NCBI GenBank assembly: GCA_963805645.1
Contig: CAWDVA010000004.1
Location: 248,001-312,000 of the forward strand
From: CAVXEH01 sp963805645
GTDB lineage: Bacteria > Chloroflexota > Limnocylindria > QHBO01
Direction: 5' to 3'
DNA length: 64,000 nt
The first letter of the stretch is position 1. Each line of letters begins with the position of its first letter. A program made the translations under genes and the position numbers. The notes beneath the pieces are model-generated. The model had not been told where the DNA came from and made no database searches. It saw only the letters and a list, made by a program, of their open reading frames with translations. Below are positions 27,579 to 37,716 of the stretch, one piece after another.

Positions 27579-28150
27579 CGGACCAGTCCCTCCGCCGCCA
27601 GGTGGCGGCGCATCTCGCCGCGCGCCCGGCACAGCAGCGTGCGCACCGCTCCGTAGCGAGAGGCCCATGATCTCGCCGATCTGCTGCGCGCTCATGTCCT
27701 CCAGGTCGGACAGGAGCAGGCACTGGCGGTGGTTCGGGCGCAGCTGCAGCAGGGCGCGCTGGACGCGCTCGTCGAGCATGGCCGGCCATCACCTGGGCCT
27801 CCGGCCCGGGCGCGGTCGTCGGCGCGCTGGTCGTGCTCCGCTCGTCGTCGTCGTCCGGGAGGCTGACCCAGCGTCGGCGCCGCATCTCGTCGATGGCCGT
27901 GTTGGTCGCGATGCGGTAGAGCCAGGAGCGGGTCGAGTTCTCATCGGTCAGGGTGTCGAGCTTGCGGTAGGCCTTGATGAAGGTGTCCTGGGTGATGTCG
28001 GCCGCGCGGTCGCGGTCGCCGACCATGCGCAGCACGTAGTTGAAGATCGGGGCGGAGAACTCCTCGTAGAGCCGGTCGAAATCGGCCCAGGCCGGGTCGC
28101 CGGCTCACCGCCGCGGCCGCGCCGATGCGACCGCCGAGCTCCGATTGACA
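27575..28150 (-). CDS. ECF RNA polymerase sigma factor, frameshifted
   Basis: Reads WADFDRLYEEFSAPIFNYVL, then RMVGDRDRAADITQDTFIKA (sigma2), STRSWLYRIATNTAIDEMRR, an acidic linker with DDDDE, and sigma4 RPNHRQCLLLSDLEDMSAQQ with IGEIMGLSLGAVRTLLCRAR. The N-terminal start cannot be placed; a GTG near 28150 is possible. Frame changes near 27650, 27780 and 28085. Paired with the zinc-finger anti-sigma downstream. Confidence 0.85.
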
Positions 28151-28217
28151 GCACGCGGTCCTCCGCAGCGGCCGACCCCCGCTCCGATCCCCCGTGACGC
28201 ATCGGCTTCCACCCCTG

Positions 28218-29226
28218 TTACACGGACTCGATGCAGATGGATCGCGCAGCACCTCGGCCGCATACTCCGGCGCGGCCGGGTTCACCGCCAGCGCGGTCGC
28301 CCGCTCCAGCCCGGCGATCACCCGCAGCCGCGGGTGCAGCTCCCAGTGCCAGTGGAAGGTCTGGTCCAGCCGCTCGCCGGCCGGGGCAGTGTGCAGGAAC
28401 AGGTTGTAGGGCGGATCGCCGAGCGCGTCCAGCGCGCGCAGCGTGCGCTGCAGGGTGGCCGCGGTGGCGGCCAGGTCGTCGTCGTCGAGCTGCGGTGAAG
28501 TCGGCGGCGTGCGCGCGCGGCACGATCATCATCTCGAACGGCGAGCGCGCCGGCGGCCGGGCGCGAAGACCACGAAGCGCTCCTCGGCCAGCACCAGCCG
28601 CTCGCCGGCCTCCTCCTCCGCGCGGCGCCAGCCCGCACCACACGCAGCTCGCGCGTCTTGATCTGGTGGCGCGCGCCGCCGCCGATCTCCTCGGCCAGCC
28701 AGTGCGGGACCTGCGGGATGGCGTACAGCTCGATGTTCAGGTGCTGGCTGCGCGACCCGGCCTGGCGCCCGTAGCTCTGCACCGCCTGGACGCAGAGCGC
28801 GATCGTCCGGCGGGTTGCGCCTCGCTCCCCAGCTCGCCGCATGGTGTCGCGCAGGGCGCGCAGCAGGTTGACGGCGAGCCGCGGCGGGGCGTCGGCGAAG
28901 CGCTCGTGGTGGCCGCGCGGGGCCGACCAGGATCTCCCACGACCCGCTGGACGACTCGACCTCGGAGATCGACAGCTGCGCGGCGCTGTCCTTGGACGAG
29001 TCGATGCGGTGGAAGGCGTCCGCGCTCAGCGTGACGCGCCGGATGGCGGTGGCGTCCGTCGGCATCGGCCTCGGAGGTGGGGTCGTCGTCGCAGTGGCGG
29101 CAGTGCGTGCCCTCGACCGGAGCGGCCTGCGACCGCGAACGAGGCGTGCTCGAAGGTGCGGTCGGTGACGACGGCCGACCACCAGCCGGTGACGGGGTCG
29201 CGGCGCAGCTCGAACACGCGGCGCAT
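28218..29226 (-). CDS. Hexose-1-phosphate uridylyltransferase-like protein, frameshifted
   Basis: Start ATG 29226: RRVFELRRDPVTGWWSAVV, the typical GalT N-terminus, then a CRHCDDD zinc-type pair. SAAQLSISEVESSSGSWEI, RSQHLNIELYAIPQVPHW and PFEMMIVPRAHAADF follow. The HIT-type active-site relative FHWHWELHPR near 28350 carries the His-x-His-x-Glu expected in GalT-like enzymes. At least five frame changes. Likely a nucleotidyl-transferase acting on a sugar phosphate (UDP-glucose with galactose-1-phosphate in the canonical case); the true substrate is open because a second GalT/HIT-like gene sits directly upstream. Confidence 0.75.
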
Positions 29227-29239
29227 CGTAGCGCCCGCG

Positions 29240-30376
29240 CGGCTAGGCCGGTCGCGATCGCGTCGCGAAGCCGCTCGGCGACGTCGAACGGATCGCCGCC
29301 GATCACCGAGGCCGCGTACAGCTCCATGGCGCCGATGTCCGACGCAGCGGCTGCCGGGATCGCCGCGGTCCACGAGGTGGACCATCGGGCGGCGATCCGG
29401 CCCAGTCCGACGCCCGTCGGCGGCGTCCAGCGGCGGCCGGTGCAGCGCCAGGTTGAAGGCGTTGACCTGCAGCGCGTCGCGGAAGGCGATCACCGTGCGC
29501 GCCACGGCATCGGCGAAGGCCGGCGTCGCGCTCGTCCATGCCGGGCTGGCCGACGACCAGCAGCTCGCGCTCCTTGACCGGCGTGAGGTGCGCCAGGACG
29601 GCCACGCCATCGCGCATCGTGTGCCGACCAGGCCGAGGTCGCGGTGCACCGCGACCAGGTCGGCGAAGTAGTCACTCGCCGGTCGCCGTCGCGGTACGCG
29701 GCTGCGTCGCGCCGCAGCCGATCGACCCGCGGGTAGTGGCTGCACCGCGGCCCAGCAGCACCTGGGCGTGGCCGTGGACCACCGAGCCGCCGGCCCGCGG
29801 TCCGCAGTTCCAGATCAGCAGGTAGTTGACGGCCGCCGGGATCGCGCCTCGCGCGAGCGGTCCGCCCACTCGCGGCCGACGTCGAAGCATCTCGACCACC
29901 TGGTCCGACGTCGAAGGCCAGCGGGTCGTGCTGGTCGAAGACGATCACCCCGTGGTGCGCGTCGTACATGGCGGCGTTGGCGCCGGTGATCGCGTGGCGT
30001 CCCGCGGACGCGTCCCCAGCGAGTCGGCCGGCGTCTGGTGCTCCGGGTCGCAGAACGGGTCGCCGCGACTCGCCTCGACCAGCCGGGCAGTACGCCGCGC
30101 GCGCCCGCCGGCGATCGGGCGCCGCCCGCGCAGCGGCGAGAAGAGCGAGCCCGCCAGGCTCCAGCGGTTGGTGACGCGGACGATGGACTGCTCGCGGACC
30201 GCATCCACCGAGCCGAAGTGCTGCCGCAGCCAGTCGTGCATCTCGGGAGGGGGATCGGTGCTGCCCTCGACCACCTCCACGCCGGAAGAGCCGCTCGACG
30301 CGCGCACGGCGCCGCGTCGGGCGGAGCGCCGCGATCCGTGACGGCAGGTCCGGATGCCGTCGCGACGGCGGCTCAC
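29240..30376 (-). CDS. Second GalT/HIT-like nucleotidyltransferase, frameshifted
   Basis: Reads in pieces: EMHDWLRQHFGSVDAVREQS, VRVTNRWSLAGSLFSPLRG, ITGANAAMYDAHHGVIVFDQ, VNYLLIWNCGPRAGGSVVHG then HAQVLLGRG, FADLVAVHRDLGLVG and ELYAASVIGGDPFDVAERLR. GPRAGGSVVHGHAQ is a HIT-superfamily active-site stretch. About 380 residues if joined. Its GTG start overlaps the GNAT stop, and it runs head-to-tail into the GalT-like gene, so the two may form a heteromeric or sequential pair. Heavy frame damage prevents a firm family choice (GalT versus Ap4A phosphorylase-like). Confidence 0.6.
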
Positions 30377-30952
30377 GGTTCCGGGAAGGTGAGCTGCCAG
30401 CCGGTCGGTCGGTCCAGCGCCAGCCACTCGTCGCGCAGCAGGGCCATGAGCAGCACGTCGGAGTGGCGGCCCTCGCGCGAAGTGAGCGTGGCGCAGCCGG
30501 CCCTCGTGCCGGAAGCCGGCCTTCTCGTAGGAGCGGATGCGCGCGCGCGTTGTCCTCGTACACGTGCAGGTCGATGCGCTCCAGCCGCAGCGAGCCCGAA
30601 CCCGAAGTCGCAGATGGCGTTGAGGGCGTCCGTCCCGTAGCCCTCGATTCCACTCGGCCTTCTCGCCGATGCTGATGCCGAACTCGGCGTTGCCGTTCTC
30701 CAGGTCCAGGCCGTGCAGCCCGGCGGTACCGATCGGCTCGATCACCCGCGATCAGGCAGATCACGAAGTGGTAGTCGGTCTTTCCCTGGCGCTCGACCAT
30801 GCCCTCGAACCACTTCTCCTCCATGGCCAGGCTGAACGGGGCGCGGAAGGAGAGGTTGCGCGACGACCTCGGCGTCGGTCAGCCAGCGCACGAAGGTCGG
30901 CCAGGTCGGAGCGCTCGGCGGGGCGCAGGTAGATCCGCTCACCGCGGATCAT
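30373..30952 (-). CDS. GNAT-family acetyltransferase, frameshifted
   Basis: Begins IRGERIYLRPAERSDL, a typical RimJ/RimL-type start, followed by FVRWLTDAEVVAQPLL, DYHFVICLIAGDR, IEPIGTAGLHGLDLENGNAE, FGISIGEKAEWNRGYG and SLRLERIDLHVYEDNARAI, then SYEKAGFRHEGRLRHAHF. The GNAT acetyl-CoA loop is only partly readable because of frame changes. It would N-acetylate a protein terminus, sugar or small amine. Its coupling to the sugar-nucleotidyltransferase-like genes hints at sugar modification but does not prove it. Confidence 0.75.
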
Positions 30953-31050
30953 CGGCGTGGCGGTGCGCGGGGGTCGGCTGGCCGTCCGTCATCGGTCCTC
31001 GTAGGCTATCGGTCTACGCGCCCGAGCATAGTAGGAGGACAGACCAACCG

Positions 31051-31496
31051 ATGCCTGCAGTCCGCACCGCCACCGTTACCTGGCAGGGCGATCTCGCGTC
31101 CGGCTCTGGCAGCGTCTCGGCCGGAACCAGCGAGCTCTTCACCGACCTGCCGGTCAGCTGGGGCTCGCGCACCGGGGCCGCCGAGGGTCGCACCTCGCCC
31201 GAGGAGCTGCTGGCGGCAGCTCACGCATCCTGCTTCGCCATGGCCTTCTCCGGCGGCGCTGGCCCGCGCCGGCACGCCGCCCGAGCACCTGCACGTGGAG
31301 GCGGAGGTCACCTTCGACAAGGTGGGCGATGCCTGGACGGTGGTCTCGTCGCACCTGATCGTGATCGGGCAGGCGCCGGGCGCCAGCGAGGAGGAGTTCG
31401 CGGCCGCGGCGCAGGATGCCAAGGACGGCTGCCCGATCTCTCGCGCGCTGAAGGGAAACGTGACCGATCACCGTGGAGCCCACGCTCGAGGAGTAG
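31051..31496 (+). CDS. OsmC-family peroxidase, frameshifted
   Basis: ATG with AGGAGG upstream. Reads PAVRTATVTWQGDLASGSG, TSPEELLAAAHASCFAMAFS (first reactive Cys), VEAEVTFDKVGDAWTVVSS and FAAAAQDAKDGCPISRALKG (second Cys), the two-cysteine organic hydroperoxide reductase pattern. Two single-G insertions, near 31254 and at 31466, break the frame; without them the protein ends ITVEPTLEE at TAG 31494-31496. About 145 residues, normal for OsmC. Divergently placed from the GNAT gene. Confidence 0.88.
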
Positions 31497-31587
31497 CCGG
31501 GCTGAAACCTTCTGGCCGGCATTCGTCTCGATACGAGTAGACCCCGGACCGCGCCCCGCGTGCGGCCAATCAACTCGAGGGAGACCA

Positions 31588-32080
31588 ATGCCGACCAACG
31601 ATCGAATCCGAATCCTCCGCGGGCTGGGCCTGGCGGTTGGATCGCTCCTGCTCATCACCGGTGCCGTGTTCGCATCCCAGGCGGGCCTCCCGTCAGGCGA
31701 CGATCGCATGGAGACTGGCGCCAGCGCCGGAGCCGATGCGAGCGATGCCGAGCATGCCAGCCCGTCCCCGTCGGGCTCGGAGCTGACGGTCGACGGCCTG
31801 CTGAACCAGCTTGGCCAGGACGAGTCCGTCGACGGCAGCTCGTCCGCGGAGGCCGGCGAGTCCGACCACGAGCAGGCGACCGAGGCTGAGCAGGCGACCG
31901 AGGCTGAGCACGCCAGCTCGTCCGCGCGAGGCCAGCGAATCGCCGGAGGCCAGCGAGTCCGAGCACGAGAGCGAGTCGCCAGATGCGAGCGCGTCCGCCG
32001 ACGACAACGGTGGGCAGACCGGCGACGACCACTCCGGAACGGGAGATGGCGGCGACGGCAGCGGACACGACGATCACTGA
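31588..32080 (+). CDS. Secreted low-complexity acidic protein, frameshifted
   Basis: Signal sequence or N-terminal anchor LGLAVGSLLLITGAVFAS, then a mature part made almost wholly of Ser, Glu, Asp, His and Ala. An 18-base unit encoding EQATEA is repeated in tandem (about 31872-31909). A G inserted at 31926 breaks the frame; after it the same style continues (EASESPEASESEHESESPD) to TGDGGDGSGHDDH. It is probably an extended surface or metal-binding peptide. It sits just upstream of an ECF sigma/anti-sigma pair on the same strand. Confidence 0.6.
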
Positions 32081-32086
32081 CCGCAG

Positions 32087-32650
32087 GTGGCGCAGGTTGC
32101 GTGGCACGATGAGCCCGTGGATGACCATGGGCTCGTCAGTGCCGTCCTCGGCGGCGACCGTGATGCCTTCCGCGCCCTCGTTGAGCGCGAGCAGGTGGCC
32201 GTCTACCGTGCCTGCCTGCGGATCCTTGGGCGGCCGCATGACGCCGAAGACGTCGCGCAGGAGAGCTTCCTGATGGCATACCGGTCGCTTGGCAGCTACC
32301 GCGGCGAGGGGGCCCTGGGCGGCTGGCTGATGCGCATCGCGACGCGGCAGGCGTTCCGGCGCCTCGGCCAGCGGCGCGAGGCCGCGGAGCTGCCGGCCGA
32401 GCTGCCCGCCGGTGCGGCAGGTGCCGATCCGGTTGCCGCCGCGCTTTCCGGCGAGCGGCAGCGCGCCGTCCGCCTGGCCGTTGCCGCGCTGGGCGAGCCC
32501 TACCGCGAAGTTGTCGCCCTGCGCTTCTTCGGCGAGATGTCGCTGGACGAGATCGCGAGGGCCACGAATCGGCCGCTCGGCACCGTGAAGACGCACCTGC
32601 GTCGCGGCCTCGAGCGGTTGCGGCCGCTGCTCGGGGAGGTGGCGGCATGA
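32087..32650 (+). CDS. ECF RNA polymerase sigma factor
   Basis: Sigma2 PHDAEDVAQESFLMAYRSLG and sigma4 EMSLDEIARATNRPLGTVKT followed by LRRGLERLRPLL. GTG 32087 gives ten extra residues; GTG 32117 (DDHGLVSAVLGGDRDAF) fits the family start better. The stop overlaps the next ATG. Intact frame in a region where many neighbours are damaged. Confidence 0.92.
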   Translation: MAQVAWHDEPVDDHGLVSAVLGGDRDAFRALVEREQVAVYRACLRILGRPHDAEDVAQESFLMAYRSLGSYRGEGALGGWLMRIATRQAFRRLGQRREAAELPAELPAGAAGADPVAAALSGERQRAVRLAVAALGEPYREVVALRFFGEMSLDEIARATNRPLGTVKTHLRRGLERLRPLLGEVAA

Positions 32651-33255
32651 CCCGCCGGCCATTCAATCCCGGCGAGCTCGACAGGCCCGATGACGAGCTG
32701 GAGAAGACGGCGCGCGAGCTCGAGCGCTACACGAGCCTGACGGCGGCCGAGGTTCCGCATGGTCTCGAGGATCGGGTGATGGCGGGCCTGGCCGAGGGGC
32801 CGGCGCCGCGCCGCAGCCTCCTGGCCGCACTCTTCGCCCCATTGGCCAGCCGCCCCGGCGGTGGCCTGGCGCGGGCGGCGATGGTAGCCGGGACCATGGC
32901 GCTGGCGGTGCTGGCCGTGGTGGCCGCCGGCGAGCTGGCGAACCTGTTCCGCAGCGACCAGGTCGGCCCCAGCCCGGTGCCCACATCTATCGAGTCCCCC
33001 ACCACTACGCCGAGCCCGACCCCGACGCACGAACCGACCTCCACGCCCACGCTCGAGCCGACACCGTCGCCAACGCTGGTTCCGACGCCCGCGCCCACGC
33101 CGAGCGTCGAGCAGAGCCAGGAGTCCAGCGCCGAGCCATCCGATCACGAGTCGGAGAAGCCGGCCACGGCACAGCCGACCGGGAGCCCCGAGGAGGACCA
33201 CTCGGAGACGCCGCGACCGAGCGGCAGCAGCAGCGCGGATAGCGGATCGAGCTAG
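32647..33255 (+). CDS. Membrane partner of ECF sigma with Pro/Thr-rich tail
   Basis: 202 residues. A cytoplasmic N-terminus with charged helix (RPDDELEKTARELERYTSL), one membrane helix (ARAAMVAGTMALAVLAVVAA), then about 95 residues of Pro/Thr/Ser/Glu repeats (TPSPTPTHEPTSTPT and similar) that look like a wall-spanning or glycosylated stalk without a folded head. Coupled to the sigma gene by ATGA. An anti-sigma role is inferred from context only. Confidence 0.75.
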   Translation: MTRRPFNPGELDRPDDELEKTARELERYTSLTAAEVPHGLEDRVMAGLAEGPAPRRSLLAALFAPLASRPGGGLARAAMVAGTMALAVLAVVAAGELANLFRSDQVGPSPVPTSIESPTTTPSPTPTHEPTSTPTLEPTPSPTLVPTPAPTPSVEQSQESSAEPSDHESEKPATAQPTGSPEEDHSETPRPSGSSSADSGSS

Positions 33256-33337
33256 GCTCACCGGCGGAGAAGCTGACCTCTTCGGCCGGGCCGATCGGCC
33301 CTACCGCGGCCGATCTCGGGGCCCGGACAATTGGGAC

Positions 33338-35767
33338 ATGCGCGAGTTCGTCGACGGCAACAGCGCCATCGTGCGGGGGGCCCTGGCCGCGGGTTGCACG
33401 TTCTTCGCCGGCTACCCGATCACGCCCGCGTCGGGGATCCTGATGGCGATGATGCGCGAGCTGCCGCGGCGCGGCGGTGTCGCCATCCAGGGCGAGGACG
33501 AGATCGCGTCGATCGGCATGTGCATCGGTGCCGCCATGGCGGGGGCGCGGGCCATGACCGCCACCAGCGGTCCGGGCATCAGCCTCTACAGCGAGAACAT
33601 CGGGCTGGCCGTGATGGGCGAGGTGCCGCTGGTGATCGTCGACGTGCAGCGGCTGGGCCCGGCCACCGGCGGGGCAACCACCGTCGGGCAGGCGGACGTG
33701 CAGTTCGTGCGCTGGGGGACGTCCGGCGGCTATCCGATCATCGCCCTCGCGCCCGGCAGCGTGGCCGAGTGCTACACGCTCACCGCGCGGGCCTTCGAGC
33801 TCGCGGAGCGATTTCGCGTCCCGGTCTTCGTGCTGACCGACAAGGAGATCGGGATGACGCTCGCCACCGTCGAGACCTCGGCCTTCCCCGCGGTCGCGGT
33901 GCGCGAGCGCGAGCTGGCCACGCGCCGGCGCGCCGTACCGCTTCGAGCCGGCGGGCGACGTGCCGCCCATGCATCGCTACGGCCTGGGCGAACCGGTTCG
34001 CTTCACCGGATCGACGCACGACGAGGCGGCGCTCATCACCAAGCATGCCCGCCGACCGTCGCGGCGCTCAACCGGCACCTGGCGGCGAAGATCGAGGAGC
34101 ACCTCGACGAGATCGAGATGGTCGATGCCGACATCCAGCCGGCAGCGCGGACGTTGGTGGTCTCGTACGGCGTGACCGCCGGCGCCGCGCGGGTGGCCGC
34201 TGCGCCGTGCACGCGCAGCCGGCACGCCGTTTCGAGCCTGGTGGTGCAGAGCCTGTGGCCGGTGCCCGAGTCGGCGATCGCCACAGCGCTCCAGGGCGTC
34301 GAGCGGGTGGTGGTCCCGGAGCTGAACCTGGGCCAGTACCGGCGCGAGATCGAGCGCATCGCGGGCTCGCGGGAGGTCATCGGCGTGAACCGCGTCGACG
34401 GCGAGCTGATCAGCCCCGAGCAGATCGTGGAGGCGATCGCGATGACGGCGACCTCGATCGAGACCGTGGCGACCTTCCGCAACCAGCTGCCCTATCCGTT
34501 CTGCCCCGGCTGTGGCCACGGATCGGTGCTCGACCGGCTCGACCGGGCCCTGGTGCAGCTGGGCAGCGACCCTTCACGGGTCGTGATCGTCAGCGACATC
34601 GGCTGCTCCGGCCTCTCCGACCAGTACTTCACCACCAACGCCTTCCACGGGCTGCACGGGCGCAGCGTCACCTATGCCACCGGCATCAAGCTGGCGGATC
34701 CCTCGCTCGAGGTGGTGGTGGTCATGGGCGACGGCGGAACCGGGATCGGCGGCACGCACCTGATCAACGCCGCGCGCCGCAACATCGGCATCACCGTGGT
34801 GGTGATGAACAACCTCAACTTCGGCATGACCGGCGGGCAGCACTCGACCACCACGCCCGAGGGGGCAATCACCTCGACCACGCCCGGAGGCAACCTGGAG
34901 CATCCGCTCGACATCTGCGCCACGGTCGGGGTCAACGGGGCCGGGTACGTCTACCGCGGCACCAGCTTCGATGAGGAGCTGACCGACCGACTGGTCGAGG
35001 CGATCCAGCACCCCGGGTTCGCGCTGCTGGACGTCTGGGAGCTGTGCACCGCCTACTTCGTCAAGGCCAACCGTTTCTCGCGCCGGGCGATGGAGTCACT
35101 GATGGCCGATGCGGACCTGCGGCCCGGGGTGCTGTACCGGCGCGACGTGGCGGAGTACGCCGGCGCGTATCGATCTGCCCATGCCGCCGATGCGCCGGCC
35201 GCGCCGAGCCGATGTCGATCCCGATTCGCCACCGGGCCTCCCTCACGCGCCCACATCCCTGGTGGTGGCCGGATCGGCGGGCGGAAAGGTCCGCAGCGCC
35301 GTTCGGCTGCTGGGCGAGGCCGCGATCCGCTCCGGCCTGTGGGCCGTGCAGCGCGACGACTACCCGGTCACGGTCCAGACCGGCCACAGCATCGCCGAGC
35401 TGGTGCTATCGCCGGAAGAGGCGCCGCTCACCACGGTGACGGCTCCCGACGTCCTGGTGCTGCTCACCGCCGATGGCATGCGGAAGGCCAGCAGGTATCT
35501 TGCCGCGATGCGTCCGGAGGGGGCGGTGGTGACCGTGCCCGACTTCGCGAACGTCGAGACTCCGGCACGCGTCGATCGTCCTGGATCCGGCATCGGTCCG
35601 GAGTTCGCGTCGGCAGGGCCGAGCTGGCGCTGGTCATGCTGGCTGCGACCGTTTCGCGGCTCGGCCTGCTGCCGCTCGAGGCCCTCCGCGAGGCCGCCGG
35701 CAGCGGTCCGTTCGCGGAGGCGAACATCGCGGCAGTCGAGGCCGGGCTGGCGATCGCACGCGGCTGA
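33338..35767 (+). CDS. 2-oxoacid:ferredoxin oxidoreductase, alpha-beta-gamma in one locus
   Basis: Oxidatively decarboxylates a 2-oxoacid to acyl-CoA with ferredoxin. The alpha part opens with GNSAIVRGALAAGCTFFAGY and PITPASGILMAMMREL, then MTATSGPGISLYSENIGLA. The beta part starts near 34490: LPYPFCPGCGHGSVLDRLDR, then the thiamine-diphosphate region VVVMGDGGTGIGGTHLINAA and NNLNFGMTGGQHSTTTP. The gamma part (from about 35240) reads TSLVVAGSAGGKVRSAVRLL and DDYPVTVQTGHSIAELVLSP, then AELALVMLAATVSRLGLLPL. No stop separates alpha and beta, so they are fused or a stop is masked. Frame changes occur near 33935-34050 and 35200-35620. No ferredoxin domain is seen. Confidence 0.85.
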   Translation: MREFVDGNSAIVRGALAAGCTFFAGYPITPASGILMAMMRELPRRGGVAIQGEDEIASIGMCIGAAMAGARAMTATSGPGISLYSENIGLAVMGEVPLVIVDVQRLGPATGGATTVGQADVQFVRWGTSGGYPIIALAPGSVAECYTLTARAFELAERFRVPVFVLTDKEIGMTLATVETSAFPAVAVRERELATRRRAVPLRAGGRRAAHASLRPGRTGSLHRIDARRGGAHHQACPPTVAALNRHLAAKIEEHLDEIEMVDADIQPAARTLVVSYGVTAGAARVAAAPCTRSRHAVSSLVVQSLWPVPESAIATALQGVERVVVPELNLGQYRREIERIAGSREVIGVNRVDGELISPEQIVEAIAMTATSIETVATFRNQLPYPFCPGCGHGSVLDRLDRALVQLGSDPSRVVIVSDIGCSGLSDQYFTTNAFHGLHGRSVTYATGIKLADPSLEVVVVMGDGGTGIGGTHLINAARRNIGITVVVMNNLNFGMTGGQHSTTTPEGAITSTTPGGNLEHPLDICATVGVNGAGYVYRGTSFDEELTDRLVEAIQHPGFALLDVWELCTAYFVKANRFSRRAMESLMADADLRPGVLYRRDVAEYAGAYRSAHAADAPAAPSRCRSRFATGPPSRAHIPGGGRIGGRKGPQRRSAAGRGRDPLRPVGRAARRLPGHGPDRPQHRRAGAIAGRGAAHHGDGSRRPGAAHRRWHAEGQQVSCRDASGGGGGDRARLRERRDSGTRRSSWIRHRSGVRVGRAELALVMLAATVSRLGLLPLEALREAAGSGPFAEANIAAVEAGLAIARG

Positions 35768-35779
35768 GGCCGGCGGCGG

Positions 35780-36776
35780 TCAGGTCAGTCTGACGGTCAC
35801 CCCCGCGCCCTCGGCCCGCGCCGCTTCCACCACGGCCTGCGCCGCCGCCACGTCCTCGACCGCCAGCCCCAATGACTTGAAGAGGGTGATCTCATCCGGT
35901 GAGCGGCGGCCCTCGGCAGCGCCGATCAGCACGTCGCCCAGCTCGCCCACGATGTGATCCGCGTCGATCGCGCCGTCCTGGATCGCCAGCAGGATGTCGC
36001 CTGACTCGCTGAGCGCCGACTCGCGGCGATCGACGTAGAGCCTTGAGCGGCGCACCGTCTCGGCGTCCAGCTCGCGGGCGGTGGGGATGGCCGAGCCCAC
36101 GGCGTTGATGTGCGCCCGGGCGACAGCCACTCGCCGTGCACGACCGGCTCGCTGGCGCCGCTGACCGTGCAGATGAGCGAGGCGCCCTCGACCGCGGCCC
36201 GCGGGCTGTCCACCGCCTCGATCGGGACGTCGTGGCGCTCCGGGCGTCGGCCACGAACGCCTCGAGCCGCTCGCGGGTGGGGCTCCAGGCCCGAACGCGC
36301 CCGATGGGCCGGACGGCCAGCATCGCCTCCAGGTGCGTGCGAGCCTGGGTGCCGGAGCCGAGGATGGCGAGGTCGTTCGGCGTCCGGCCGGGCCAGCACG
36401 CCGGTGGCCACGCCACTCACCGCGGCCGTGCGCAGTGCGGTGACCTCCGAGGCGTCGACCATGGCCACCGGGCTGCCGTGCTCGGCCTCGAAGAGGAGCA
36501 CCAGGCCCTGGTGCGTCTCGAAGCCGGCCTTCCGGTTCTCGTTGAAGATGGAGATCACCTTGACGCCGAAGGTCGGGGGATTGGTCTGCGCGCCGGGCAT
36601 GACCGCCAGCCAGCTGTGTTGTACGGCAGGCCCAGGATCGAGCGCAGCGGGTTGACCGCCTCGTCACGGGCCAGGCCGGCGAGCGCCTCCTCCATGACCT
36701 CGATGCAGCGGGGCATCGGCAGCAGTCGCCGAACCGTCGGGGCGTCGACCACCAGGACATCGGTTCCTTCGCTCAT
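35780..36776 (-). CDS. Ornithine cyclodeaminase / mu-crystallin family protein, frameshifted
   Basis: Starts SEGTDVLVVDAPTVRRLLPM, then CIEVMEEALAGLARDEAVNP, FGVKVISIFNENRKAGFETH, GLVLLFEAEHGSPVAMVDAS and EVTALRTAAVSGVATGVLA. The NAD-binding stretch DLAILGSGTQARTHLEAML and the C-terminus VGELGDVLIGAAEGRRSPDE and ITLFKSLGLAVEDVAAAQAV are clear. The family includes ornithine cyclodeaminase, alanine dehydrogenase and ketimine reductases; the substrate cannot be told here. Several frame changes near 36110-36240, 36390 and 36600. Confidence 0.85.
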
Positions 36777-36803
36777 GCGACGCATGATGCGCCCAACGAC
36801 GTC

Positions 36804-37577
36804 TCAGCCGATGAGGTAGACCACCGCGACGGTCACCGAAACCTCGTTCGTTCCCGGCTGCACCGGCGTCTGCACGTCCGCGGAAAGCTCGTCCGGGCAC
36901 CGTAGTAGACCGGGTATGGAATCGGCGAGACCGTCTCGCTGATGGAGGCCACGCCGCTGATCGACACGCCGGCGGCGGACGCAAGGGTCTGCGCCTTCGC
37001 CCTGGCTTCGGCCATGGCGGCCTCGCGGGCCTGCTTCTCGGCCGCGGCCTGGTCGGCGACGCGGAACGTCACGCCATCAAGGCTGGTGGCCCCGGCCCCC
37101 AGGGCGCCGTCGATCGCATCACCGACCACGTCGAGGTTGCGGATGGTGGCCACCACCGCGTTGGTCAGGTTGTAGCCGATGAGCCGTGGCTGTTCGCCAT
37201 CGGTCCGGTAGTCGTAGACGGGATTGAGCGAGAGGGTCGTGGTCTGGATGTCCTTCTCGGCGACGCCCTGGTGTCGGAGGCTGTCGATGACGGCGGACAT
37301 GGCCGCCGCGTTGGTGTCACGAGCCTCCTTCACGGTTGGCGCCTCGACCGTCACGCCCAGGCGCAGATCGGCGACGTCAGGGTCGACCAGGACCTTCCCG
37401 GTGCCGCCGACGCTGATGGTGTGCTCCGGGCTGCCCGATGGGTCGGTGGCCAGCAGAGGCGCGGCCCGAACAGTGGGCTGGCAATGGCGGCCACCAGCAG
37501 GCCGGCCGCGAGGCCGCCGCCAGCCATCGGGCCCGGGCCCCCGGAACCGGTACCTTGATCGAGATCGACGAGGACAT
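36804..37577 (-). CDS. SIMPL-domain (DUF541) exported protein, frameshifted
   Basis: Starts SSSISIKVPVPGARARWLAA followed by a membrane helix, then SPEHTISVGGTGKVLVDPDV, ADLRLGVTVEAPTVKEARDT, GVAEKDIQTTTLSLNPVYDY and NLTNAVVATIRNLDVVGDAI, the conserved SIMPL/YggE pattern. The C-terminus reads EVSVTVAVVYLIG after a frame change near 36870. Related proteins form oligomeric outer-envelope or periplasmic assemblies and are tied to oxidative stress; no enzymatic residue is expected. Confidence 0.85.
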
Positions 37578-37716
37578 GGGCGTCTCCAGTTCGTTGCGCT
37601 TCGTGGCTGCACCGGCCACGCAGCTGCAAGACGTTCCGACCGCCCAGCGGGTTCCTCAACGCTTGCGCGAGGCGCCACAATGCCCGACGCCGTCCGCGCT
37701 CCTGGAGGAATTACCG

